From the NCBI GenBank assembly GCA_026996635.1, contig JALWKH010000027.1:1-8133 (forward strand): a DNA stretch of 8,133 bases, written 5' to 3'. The notes beneath the pieces are model-generated. The model ran no database searches. It worked only from the letters and a program-made list of their open reading frames with translations, and was not told the DNA's origin. A program made the position numbers and the translations under genes. Source of the DNA: Bacteroidales bacterium. GTDB lineage: Bacteria; Bacteroidota; Bacteroidia; Bacteroidales; JALTDM01. How positions within the stretch are numbered: position 1 is the stretch's first letter; every line of letters starts with the position of its first letter. Of the stretch, positions 1 to 6,846 are shown in pieces.

Positions 1-1170
1 AGCATATTGGTTTTAGTATTGATTATGGGAGTTGCTTCTTGCGGAAGTAACGATAATAAAGAAAATGTTGTAAATGATGATAATAAATCGCATCATGAAA
101 AGGTAGTGTTTTTATCGCAAAAGCAAATAGATGCTTTAGGAATTAAAATGGGGCATTTGCAAAAAAGAAATCTTACAACCATTCTCAAGACGAACGGGAA
201 ATTAAGGGTTTTCCCTGATGCCATTGCATCGGTAACCGCCGTTATGGGTGGAAATGTAAAGTCAATAAAAGTATTTTACGGAAACAATGTTGTAAAAGGA
301 CAAGTGTTGGCTGTTTTGCAGCATCCCGACTATATTGCTTTGCAAGAGGAGTTTTTGCAGCTGTCGGGTAAGTTGGATTATTTGAAGCAAGAATATGAAA
401 GACAAAAAAAATTGTATGAAAATAATGTAGCCGCAGGCAAAGATTTCCAAAAGGCAAAAGCAGACTATTTTTCAGCCAAGTCAAGGTTTGAAGGATTAAA
501 AATCAGACTTAAGATGTTAGGTTTATCTACAGATGAAATTTTGAAAGGAAACATTAGTGAATCTATACCCATAGTTTCACCAATCAACGGCTATGTTACC
601 GGTATTTATGTAAAAGTGGGGCAGTATGTAAATGCGGATACCAAGCTTTTTGACATTGCCAACAACAAAAAAGTTTATGCCGATTTACTTGTTTATGAGA
701 AAGAAGCACCTTATGTAAATGTAGGGCAAAAAGTACATATGTATGTTACTAATAAGAAAAATATTGAGCTTTCAGGGGAAGTTTTTTCTATCTCCAAGAA
801 GTTTGATAATGATGTGAGAGCAATACACGTTTTTGCAGATATAAGCAATGTTTGTTCTGATTTAATACCGGGAATGTACATAACGGGACATATTCATATT
901 GACAGTTTACAAACAGATGCTTTACCCGGAGATGCAATAGTAAATGACGGAACAAGGTCTTATATTTTTGTTCTCGATAAAAGTATGAAAGAAAAAAATA
1001 AAGACAAGTATCCGTTTAAAGTTGTTGAAGTCATAACAGGGGTGAAAGACAATGGATTTGTAGAAATAAAATCTGTTGGCGATATATCTCCCGATGATTC
1101 TATTGTTCTTAATAATGCGTATTACTTGTATTCGGAACTGCATAAAGAAGAAATGGAACATGAACATTAG
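1..1170 (+). CDS. RND efflux periplasmic adaptor lipoprotein (CusB/CzcB type), 5' partial
   Basis: This is the membrane-fusion subunit that bridges an inner-membrane RND pump and a TolC-like outer-membrane channel; the family most often exports Cu, Ag, Zn, Co or Cd. The frame is open to base 1, so the start lies left of the window. Counting codons from base 1, the visible part begins inside a hydrophobic signal peptide ending in the lipobox V-A-S-C with lipid-attachment Cys14. Two lipoyl-like half motifs sit near residues 80-110 and 190-222, flanking an alpha-helical hairpin (about 112-175). A beta-barrel domain (222-305) and membrane-proximal domain (305-375) follow, the latter ending in a typical AYYLYSEL segment. 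The C-terminus HKEEMEHEH and an early HH pair are His/Glu-rich, which may bind metal (inference). A TonB receptor gene follows on the same strand. The adaptor family is clear, but metal specificity cannot be read. The TTG at base 7 is unlikely to be the true start because it would leave too short a signal peptide. Confidence 0.9.
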   Translation, partial: SILVLVLIMGVASCGSNDNKENVVNDDNKSHHEKVVFLSQKQIDALGIKMGHLQKRNLTTILKTNGKLRVFPDAIASVTAVMGGNVKSIKVFYGNNVVKGQVLAVLQHPDYIALQEEFLQLSGKLDYLKQEYERQKKLYENNVAAGKDFQKAKADYFSAKSRFEGLKIRLKMLGLSTDEILKGNISESIPIVSPINGYVTGIYVKVGQYVNADTKLFDIANNKKVYADLLVYEKEAPYVNVGQKVHMYVTNKKNIELSGEVFSISKKFDNDVRAIHVFADISNVCSDLIPGMYITGHIHIDSLQTDALPGDAIVNDGTRSYIFVLDKSMKEKNKDKYPFKVVEVITGVKDNGFVEIKSVGDISPDDSIVLNNAYYLYSELHKEEMEHEH

Positions 1171-1208
1171 TGTTATTAAAAAAGCAAGCTTTCAATTATT
1201 CTTTTCAT

Positions 1209-1216
1209 TACATTTG
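1209..1216 (+). promoter_or_regulatory. Candidate Bacteroidota -7 element before the TonB receptor gene
   Basis: TACATTTG fits the Bacteroidota sigma-ABfr -7 consensus TAnnTTTG exactly and lies 52 bp before the proposed ATG, which would give a leader of roughly 45 bases. There is no clear TTTG -33 element at the usual distance; the nearest is TTTC at 1190-1193. The receptor could therefore have its own promoter or be read through from the adaptor gene. The 98-bp gap holds no convincing terminator. Confidence 0.35.
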
Positions 1217-1268
1217 AAAAATTTTTAAGAAGTATTTTCGTTATACTCTGTTTGCTAAAAAAAATGTG

Positions 1269-3446
1269 ATGAAAAGGATGTTGCCATTTGTTTTGCTATT
1301 TTTCATTATTGCTTATCCGGTTTATTCTCAGCAAGATAGGGCGGTTACGATAAGCGGTGTTGTAAAAGATAAAGAAACTAACAAGCCGTTACAAAGTGCA
1401 GAAATTATTTTAAGCGGCACAAACAGAGGAGATATAACCAATAAAAGCGGTTTATTTTCTTTGCAAATAAATAAAGGTGAAGTTGTTATTGTCGTTTCCC
1501 ATATTGGATATGAGCCTGCACTTTTCAGATTCAAGGCAGAAAAAGATACTGTTTTGAATGTTGAATTAAAGCCTGAGGTGTTTAAGGTACAGGAAGTTAT
1601 AGTTTCTGCAGGTATGTCGTCCCAGCACGAAAATGCAATAAAGATTGATGCAATAAATGCTAAAGAAGTTTTATCGTCTGCACAAAACAATATTATGGGT
1701 GCAGTAAAAGAAACTCCCGGAGTAGATTTAATAAGCAGGGGAAACGGTATTACACAACCTGTAATTAGAGGTTTGACTTCCAACAATATAGTTGTTCTTA
1801 TAAATGGTGTCAGGCTGGAGAATTTTCAGTTTTCCGTTAATCACCCGTTTATGGTTGACGAGTGGGGAATAAATAAAATTGAAGTGATAAAAGGACCGTC
1901 TTCGCTGTTGTACGGTTCCGATGCAATGGGAGGAGCTATAAATTTCATTACCGACAGGCAGGTGGAAAAGGATACGGTAACGGGTAGTGTGATAATGAAA
2001 GGCTTCAGTAACGGACTGGGTTATGCAACGGGGTATAATTTTATGTTTTCGCGGGGAAAGTTTTATCTTAAGTCTTCGGGAGGCATCAAAAGGGTGGCAG
2101 ATTATTATGATGCAACAGGCAGAAGGGTGTATAATACTTGTTTCGAAAGTGATGAAATATCTGCTACGGCAGGTTATGTAGGTGCAATAAATAATTTTAG
2201 TATTTTCTTCAGGCAGTTGAGACCGAAACTCGGTTTATATGTGCCGGATTTTGACACAACAAATGTTTCGGGACTTTTTAATCATAATGCTTGGTATCAA
2301 GACCTTACGGACAGGTTGTTTATTGCAACAGACAAGGTTAAGCTCGAAAACGCCGAAATAAATGTTAAACTGTCTTACCAACAAAATAACCGTAAATTGC
2401 ATTCTGGAGACGGCGTGCCTATTGATATGAATATGAACACTGTGTTTTCGGATGTAAATTATGTGTACAGGCTAAACAATAATTTTGAAGTGATAAGCGG
2501 TATTCAAGGCTTGCACAAGGTAGATTTTAACAATGATGCTCCCGGCAAAATCATACCTGATGCCACGGTAAAAAGCGGGTCGGCATATTCCATTGCAAGA
2601 CTGCATTTGAAAAAACATTTTGTTTTTCAGGGTGGTGGTCGGTTTGATATGAGGAGTTTAAGAAATGATGAAACAGGAGTGCAAAAGGACTATAATTGGG
2701 TGTCGTGGTCGGCAGGATTGACTTATAAACCTATTGAAAAACTTCTGGTTAGGGCGAATGTTGCTTCAGGTTTCAGAACTCCTGATATTCCGGAGTTATA
2801 TCAAAACGGATTGCACGGAGACAGGTATGAAATCGGAGACCTGACTTTGAAGCCGCAAAGGAATATTGAATACGATCTTGGTGTGCACATTCACGGAGAT
2901 AAGGCTTATATTGATGTTTCTACCTTTTTCAATGATATAAGCGATTACATTTATTTGTATCCGGGGAATTGTGATAAGCCTTGCTATTTTTATGCACAAA
3001 CGGATGCGTATCTGTATGGCGGAGAATTGTCTGCATATTTCAGACCTTTTTCGAATTTGAATGCCGGTGCAACTTTTTCGTATGTAAAGGGTGAAAAGCA
3101 GAATGGAAATTACTTGCCTTTTATTCCGCAACCCAAGCTGAAAGGTGTGATAAAGTACAGAATAAACAAAGTTGGCAGGTTTGAGTACTTATTTGCAGAA
3201 CTTAATCCCGTTTATGCGTTTGCAAAAAATGATGTTCCACAAGGAGAATTGTCAGGCAAACCTTATTTTTTGCTGAATCTTAAAGTCGGCACGGATATTT
3301 TAATCGGTCAGAACAGGATTTCAACCGGGATAAATCTGCAGAACTTGACTAATACGGTTTATTACGACAGGTTATCAACATTGGCAAACTTCGGCTTTTA
3401 CAATCCGGGTATAAATGCAAATGTGTACTTTAAGCTTAATTTTTAG
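1269..3446 (+). CDS. TonB-dependent outer-membrane receptor with carboxypeptidase-regulatory-like domain
   Basis: This is a 725-residue ligand-gated outer-membrane importer energised by TonB-ExbBD. A signal peptide (1-20, ending PVYS before QQ) leads to a carboxypeptidase-regulatory-like beta-sandwich (about 28-104) with the usual SGVV, SGLFSL and SHIGYE signatures. A TonB-box-like EVIVSA (109-114) and the plug domain (about 118-229) follow, the latter with PVIRGL, VVLINGVR and IEVIKGPSSLLYGSDAMGG. The rest is a beta-barrel ending in a C-terminal Phe, as expected for a Bam substrate. Residues 509-529 (ELYQNGLHGDRYEIGD and LKP) resemble a conserved barrel stretch of ZnuD-like zinc receptors and relatives, which with the metal-efflux adaptor upstream hints at a metal ligand; this is inference. 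I chose ATG 1269 over the in-frame GTG at 1266. An out-of-frame ATG-TGA pair abuts the start. The stop codon overlaps the convergent porD stop. There is no neighbouring SusD gene, so it is not a SusC/SusD glycan importer. Confidence 0.93.
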   Translation: MKRMLPFVLLFFIIAYPVYSQQDRAVTISGVVKDKETNKPLQSAEIILSGTNRGDITNKSGLFSLQINKGEVVIVVSHIGYEPALFRFKAEKDTVLNVELKPEVFKVQEVIVSAGMSSQHENAIKIDAINAKEVLSSAQNNIMGAVKETPGVDLISRGNGITQPVIRGLTSNNIVVLINGVRLENFQFSVNHPFMVDEWGINKIEVIKGPSSLLYGSDAMGGAINFITDRQVEKDTVTGSVIMKGFSNGLGYATGYNFMFSRGKFYLKSSGGIKRVADYYDATGRRVYNTCFESDEISATAGYVGAINNFSIFFRQLRPKLGLYVPDFDTTNVSGLFNHNAWYQDLTDRLFIATDKVKLENAEINVKLSYQQNNRKLHSGDGVPIDMNMNTVFSDVNYVYRLNNNFEVISGIQGLHKVDFNNDAPGKIIPDATVKSGSAYSIARLHLKKHFVFQGGGRFDMRSLRNDETGVQKDYNWVSWSAGLTYKPIEKLLVRANVASGFRTPDIPELYQNGLHGDRYEIGDLTLKPQRNIEYDLGVHIHGDKAYIDVSTFFNDISDYIYLYPGNCDKPCYFYAQTDAYLYGGELSAYFRPFSNLNAGATFSYVKGEKQNGNYLPFIPQPKLKGVIKYRINKVGRFEYLFAELNPVYAFAKNDVPQGELSGKPYFLLNLKVGTDILIGQNRISTGINLQNLTNTVYYDRLSTLANFGFYNPGINANVYFKLNF

Positions 3447-4348
3447 TTGGATGATTTTCTGATTTTTTCGTAATTGGAAGCATTGCTCGGGTCGGTTTCT
3501 TTGAGGATGTTTATTACCCTGGCTTTTTCATCGGGTTGGGCTTCTTTGAAAATGTTTATAAGTTCTTGTGATTTAGCGTCATAAAAAAGTTTTACAAGCA
3601 TATTCCCCGGTTGTTCGCGATAAGTTTTTCTGACCAATTGTAAGCTTTCAGCTATAACAGCCCTACCGTCTGCCGGTTTATCTGCCATAATATCCAGACC
3701 TAAACGGTGATATTGATAATAACATTGCCTGAGAGGCAGAAATTTTTTGTCCAGAATGTTGTGAACAAGCCAATATCTGTTTTTTGTGCTTTCAAAGGCT
3801 TTCCAACCTTTTTCGCGGGCATTTTGCATATTGTTTACAATCTTTTCAGCCTTTTTGAAAAATTCCGTACCACCTGTCATTGAAAACGAATCAAAATCAT
3901 ATCCCAGTATTATATAAGCATAATATGCCAATACTGCAACCAAATTCGGATTGGCACTGTTTTCGTTGAATTGCATAGGTTGGAATTGCGAATATTGAAA
4001 CCTGAAGTCATTGTCTTTGAAGTTGAAAAGCATTGTTTTGTAGTTGGAGTTGTAAACGGGACGAACGGATTGTACCTGAATGCTTGCCTGAAATTCATCT
4101 ACCGATATGGCTTTTGAAATGGTAATGAAAAAAGTGCATTCTATTCTTTCTTCGTTATTGAAAATATATTTGCTCCACTTGGTGTTGTTCATAAACTCGT
4201 AAATGTCTTTCTGCATATCTTGAAAGACTTTTTTACTTACCCCTTGTACTTGGGACGAATTTATTTGGACACGGCAATTCAATTCTTGAGAATATGAAAT
4301 TACTGCTGATGAAACCAATATATATATGAGTGCAAATATCTTTTTCAT
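3443..4348 (-). CDS. porD: DUF4835 family periplasmic protein, PorD-like (T9SS-associated)
   Basis: This 301-residue exported protein belongs to the Bacteroidota-specific DUF4835 family, which to my knowledge is now annotated as the type IX secretion protein PorD; its molecular role is not established from sequence. A signal peptide (1-20, ending SYS before Q) is followed by the family's ELNCRVQIN start, then EFMNNTKW, ERIECTF, SVRPVYNSNYKT (95-106) and AYYAYIILGYDFDSFS (141-156). The C-terminal half is helical and highly charged. Cys25, Cys71 and Cys209 could form a disulfide. It is the last gene of the bamD operon, starting 10 bp after the coaBC stop. I chose ATG 4348 because the upstream TTG at 4354 would add only Met-Glu before the signal peptide and leave 4 bp to coaBC. 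The usual length is about 300, so it looks intact. recN, which I recall following this gene in many relatives, is replaced here by a convergent TonB receptor. Confidence 0.88.
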   Translation of the reverse strand: MKKIFALIYILVSSAVISYSQELNCRVQINSSQVQGVSKKVFQDMQKDIYEFMNNTKWSKYIFNNEERIECTFFITISKAISVDEFQASIQVQSVRPVYNSNYKTMLFNFKDNDFRFQYSQFQPMQFNENSANPNLVAVLAYYAYIILGYDFDSFSMTGGTEFFKKAEKIVNNMQNAREKGWKAFESTKNRYWLVHNILDKKFLPLRQCYYQYHRLGLDIMADKPADGRAVIAESLQLVRKTYREQPGNMLVKLFYDAKSQELINIFKEAQPDEKARVINILKETDPSNASNYEKIRKSSN

Positions 4349-4358
4349 TTCCAATGAT

Positions 4359-5573
4359 TTATTTTAACAGGCTCACCAAGTGGTTAACAATATCTTCTGC
4401 AACTTTTCTTTTGTGTTTTAACTCAAAAACGGTTTTTTTATTGCCTTTGTCTATTATTGTTATTTTATTTGTATCGGTTCCAAAACCCGACCCTTTGTCT
4501 TTTAGTGAGTTTAATACTATAAAGTCCAAATTCTTGGAAACTAACTTTTTACTTGCGTTCTGCAAACCTTCGTCTGTTTCCAAAGCAAAGCCGACAGTGA
4601 TTTGGTTGTCTTTTTTTATTTTCCCCATTTCGGCTGCAATGTCGGGGTTTTTTTCAAGCTTTATTTCAAAAGATGTTTTGTTTTCGCGCTTAATTTTATT
4701 GTTTGCAGTGGAAACAGGTCTGAAGTCTGCTACCGCAGCAGCAAATATAGCTCCGTCCGATTCGGGGAAAAGTTTTTTTACAGCATCGTGCATTTCCAAA
4801 GCCGAAACAACTTTATGAACAGTTATAGCTGGATGATTGGGATACGGAATAGAAACGGGACCGGAAACTAAATGCACTTTTGCGCCCCGAGAGGCAAGTT
4901 CTTCGGCAATTGCAAATCCCATTTTTCCCGACGAGAAATTGCCGATAAAGCGTACAGGGTCTATTTTTTCATAAGTGGGACCTGCGGTTACAACAAATGT
5001 TTTACCTTTTAGAGTGTTTTTTTTTTGAAAGAATGAAATAATCTCTTGCAATATTGTTTCGGGTTCGGGCATTCTGCCTTTGCCCGTTAAGCCGCTTGCA
5101 AGTTCGCCTTCTTCGGCTTCCAAGACAATATGGTTTTGTCTGTCCGATAAAATTTTGATGTTGTTTTGGGTAGCGGGATGATTATACATATCCACATCCA
5201 TTGCTGGAACAATCATAACGGGAGCAGGAGTTGCCATATAAACTGCCAGAAGCAAATTATCTGCCTGACCGTATGCCAACTTTGAAAGAGTGTTGGCAGT
5301 GGCAGGGGCAATTACCATTAAATCACAATTGCGTGCAAGTTCAATATGGCTGTGCCAGTCTCCTGTATTTTGCTCGAAAAACTCTGAATAAACAGGTTTT
5401 TGGGAGACGGTAGATAAAGTAAGGGGAGTAACAAAATTTTGGGAATAAGGTGTTTGAACAACTTGAACCTCTGCACCTTCTTTTATTAGGAGCCGGATTA
5501 GGATGGGGATTTTGTAAGCGGCTATTCCGCCGCTTACTCCCACAAGTATTTTTTTACCGTCAAGCGAAGGCAT
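4359..5573 (-). CDS. coaBC: Bifunctional phosphopantothenoylcysteine decarboxylase / phosphopantothenate-cysteine ligase
   Basis: This 404-residue cytoplasmic enzyme performs two steps of coenzyme A synthesis. CoaB (C-terminal) joins cysteine to 4'-phosphopantothenate using CTP. CoaC (N-terminal) decarboxylates the product to 4'-phosphopantetheine using FMN. The CoaC half (1-185) shows the flavin motif GVSGGIAAYK, the catalytic His76 in HIELA (His75 in E. coli), APATANT and the PAMD motif at 123-126. The CoaB half (about 190-404) shows TAGPTYEKIDPVRFI, Asn212 before SSGKMG (Asn210 in E. coli), AAAVADFRP, the KIK lysines 293-295, NPDI and GFALETD. Two departures from E. coli stand out. PAMN is PAMD, and the active-site Cys158 position carries Ser160 in GELASGLTGKGRM. 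I believe both are common in Bacteroidota. The ATG start is 2 bp after the rpoZ stop, and length is normal for fused CoaBC. Confidence 0.96.
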   Translation of the reverse strand: MPSLDGKKILVGVSGGIAAYKIPILIRLLIKEGAEVQVVQTPYSQNFVTPLTLSTVSQKPVYSEFFEQNTGDWHSHIELARNCDLMVIAPATANTLSKLAYGQADNLLLAVYMATPAPVMIVPAMDVDMYNHPATQNNIKILSDRQNHIVLEAEEGELASGLTGKGRMPEPETILQEIISFFQKKNTLKGKTFVVTAGPTYEKIDPVRFIGNFSSGKMGFAIAEELASRGAKVHLVSGPVSIPYPNHPAITVHKVVSALEMHDAVKKLFPESDGAIFAAAVADFRPVSTANNKIKRENKTSFEIKLEKNPDIAAEMGKIKKDNQITVGFALETDEGLQNASKKLVSKNLDFIVLNSLKDKGSGFGTDTNKITIIDKGNKKTVFELKHKRKVAEDIVNHLVSLLK

Positions 5574-5575
5574 TT

Positions 5576-5914
5576 TTATTCTTTTGTTTCTTCTGCTTCC
5601 GGTATTTCATATTCCAATTCGCCTTTCAGGAATTCTTCTGTTGCGTATAGTACGGGTTTAGGTAGTTTTTCGTAGAACTTTGAAATCTCAATTTGTTCTT
5701 GGTTTTCAAAAATTTCTTCCAGATTATCTGTGTAAGATGAGAATTCTTCCAGTTTTTTGTCAAGTTCTTCTTTCATTTCAACGGCAATTTGGTTGGCTCT
5801 TTTGGCTATTACCATAACCGATTGGTAAACATTTCCTGTTTGTTTGTCCAGATCGTGAATGTTTCTGGTTACGGTTGTTGTAGGTATGCCTTTTGTTTTT
5901 CTGAAATCTACCAT
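5576..5914 (-). CDS. rpoZ: RNA polymerase omega subunit (Rpb6/RpoK-like, Bacteroidota type)
   Basis: This small 112-residue protein matches the Bacteroidota omega subunit, which supports assembly and stability of the beta' subunit in RNA polymerase. The signature is TGNVYQSVMVIAKRANQI (27-44), equivalent to the conserved omega/Rpb6 helix with its Arg-Ala pair. An acidic helical segment follows (48-78), and then KPVLYATEEFLKGELEY (87-103), which corresponds to the family's C-terminal P..-A-EE-G..-Y block. The start was set at ATG 5914. The frame is open to a TTG at 5950, but that would overlap the bamD end by 32 bp and add a Lys/Asn-rich stretch absent from the family; with ATG 5914 the gap to bamD is 4 bp. 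There is no Shine-Dalgarno; the upstream bases are A-rich. It sits between bamD and coaBC in the inferred operon, so it is probably expressed as a housekeeping gene. Confidence 0.92.
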   Translation of the reverse strand: MVDFRKTKGIPTTTVTRNIHDLDKQTGNVYQSVMVIAKRANQIAVEMKEELDKKLEEFSSYTDNLEEIFENQEQIEISKFYEKLPKPVLYATEEFLKGELEYEIPEAEETKE

Positions 5915-5918
5915 AGTT

Positions 5919-6740
5919 TTATGATTTTTTTTGTTTGTCACTGTTTTCAATATAATTCATAGCTTCCTTATAGATGCGTTTTGCATCTTTCAAGTATTTG
6001 GTGTTTGGATACTGGTCTACCAAATTATAATAGTACTCTATTGTGTTGTTGTAGCGTTTGTATTTTTTTGATTCCACACTGTTTTTTGCAAGCAAAATTC
6101 CCGATTTTAAGATGTCATACAAAATCTTTTCGCGGTACGGAGTGTCGGGATAATCTTGTAAAACATTGTTAAGTGCTACAATTGCGGCTTTATAGTGTCC
6201 GAGTTTGAGATAAAGATATGCATTGTTGTATGCTTTGGTTTGCAATTTATAATTTAAGTGGCTGATTAAGTGGTTTACGGAATCCTTTAGTTCCGTTTGC
6301 GGATAATGTGTAAGGAAAAGTTTAAAATGGTCTATCGCTTTGTAAGTATATGTTTGGTCAAGGCTTGGAGACGGTGAATAATCGTATAAACAATAAGCAG
6401 CCATAAATTCGCATTCTTCGGCGTGTTTACTCAACGGGTAAGTTTTGTAAAACTTGTCGAAATAATAAGCTGCCATTAAAATATCTCCCGTGTAGTATGT
6501 GCAATATGCATAATAATATTCTACTTCTTCGGCTTTTTCTGTCCCTTTAAAAACTGTTGTAAGTTCTTGAAACAAAGTAATCGCCCTGTCAAAATCTTTC
6601 TTTTTGTAATATTCTATGGCTTTTTCGTATTTCAAGCTATAATCCGTACTTTTCAACAGTTTTTGGTATTCACTGCAAGAGGAAAACAGGAAAATAGAAA
6701 CTAAAACCGGTATTATGTATTTGATTTTCAGAAAATTCAT
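5919..6740 (-). CDS. bamD: Outer-membrane protein assembly factor BamD (TPR lipoprotein)
   Basis: This 273-residue lipoprotein is the BamD component of the BAM complex, which inserts beta-barrel proteins such as TonB receptors into the outer membrane. The signal peptide ends in the lipobox-like F-S-S-C with lipid Cys22, followed directly by SEYQKLLKS, the typical Bacteroidota BamD opening. The mature part is all helix with tetratricopeptide-type pairs near 34-66, 70-103, 133-149, 170-200 and 228-262; examples are AIEYYKKKDFDRAITLFQEL (41-60) and the ends of repeats in YPLSKHAEE, YPDTPYREK and YPNTKYLKDA. Length is normal for the family. The start was set at ATG 6740. A TTG at 6770 is in frame but lies within the predicted promoter and would put extra residues ahead of the signal peptide. 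It heads the operon with rpoZ, coaBC and porD. Confidence 0.95.
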   Translation of the reverse strand: MNFLKIKYIIPVLVSIFLFSSCSEYQKLLKSTDYSLKYEKAIEYYKKKDFDRAITLFQELTTVFKGTEKAEEVEYYYAYCTYYTGDILMAAYYFDKFYKTYPLSKHAEECEFMAAYCLYDYSPSPSLDQTYTYKAIDHFKLFLTHYPQTELKDSVNHLISHLNYKLQTKAYNNAYLYLKLGHYKAAIVALNNVLQDYPDTPYREKILYDILKSGILLAKNSVESKKYKRYNNTIEYYYNLVDQYPNTKYLKDAKRIYKEAMNYIENSDKQKKS

Positions 6741-6748
6741 ATTATTGG

Positions 6749-6771
6749 TGCAAAAATTTGCAAAGTGCAAA
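6749..6771 (-). repeat. Three TTTGCA copies in the bamD leader
   Basis: On the - strand, TTTGCA occurs at 6771-6766, 6764-6759 and 6754-6749, with starts 7 and 10 bases apart. The first copy overlaps the -7 element and the others lie in the predicted 5' leader ahead of the bamD ATG. They could be part of an operator or chance in AT-rich sequence; no regulator is suggested by the sequence. Confidence 0.35.
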
Positions 6772-6775
6772 GTTA
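6768..6775 (-). promoter_or_regulatory. Promoter -7 element of the bamD operon
   Basis: TAACTTTG (read on the - strand) matches the Bacteroidota TAnnTTTG consensus exactly and is followed by C. It lies 27 bp before the bamD ATG, predicting a leader of about 20 bases. A TTTG that could serve as the -33 element is at 6801-6798, 22 bp upstream of the -7 element, slightly wider than the usual 18-20. The position between the upstream cargo gene and the operon supports a promoter here. Confidence 0.6.
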
Positions 6776-6846
6776 CTAATAAAAAACGAATGATTTACAA
6801 AAATGTTGTGCGTGTTGGTTTTTGTATTGTCTAACTCCACATACTA

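Larger units (their letters stand above)
3443..6740 (-). other. Inferred operon bamD - rpoZ - coaBC - porD
   Basis: Four genes on the - strand are separated by only 4, 2 and 10 bp, and a good TAnnTTTG promoter element lies just upstream of bamD. No internal promoter or terminator is evident between them. The order matches a block I recall as widespread in Bacteroidota. Co-transcription is inferred from spacing and conservation. Confidence 0.8.

Noticed and set aside
1179..1194. Possible terminator hairpin after the adaptor gene (AAAG-CAAG-CTTT)
   Set aside because: The stem is only 4 bp and AT-rich, and no clean T tract follows.
1247..1254. TCTGTTTG as a second -7 element for the TonB receptor
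   Set aside because: It differs from TAnnTTTG at the important A, and a start 7 bases later would leave almost no leader before the ATG.
1328..1786. 152-residue open frame on the - strand inside the TonB receptor gene
   Set aside because: It is a shadow of the carboxypeptidase-regulatory and plug domains; the + strand protein is unmistakable.
3430..3439. Perfect 10-base palindrome TTAAGCTTAA followed by a T run, near the receptor stop
   Set aside because: There is no loop and the stem is AT-rich; it encodes the C-terminal residues of the receptor and cannot be supported as a terminator.
4330..4818. 162-residue open frame on the + strand across the porD/coaBC junction
   Set aside because: It is antisense to the strongly recognisable CoaB domain, has no family resemblance and no promoter, and results from low stop frequency opposite a conserved gene.
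5915..5950. Longer RpoZ starting at TTG 5950
   Set aside because: The extra 12 residues are not part of the omega family and would overlap bamD; ATG 5914 fits the family and the spacing.
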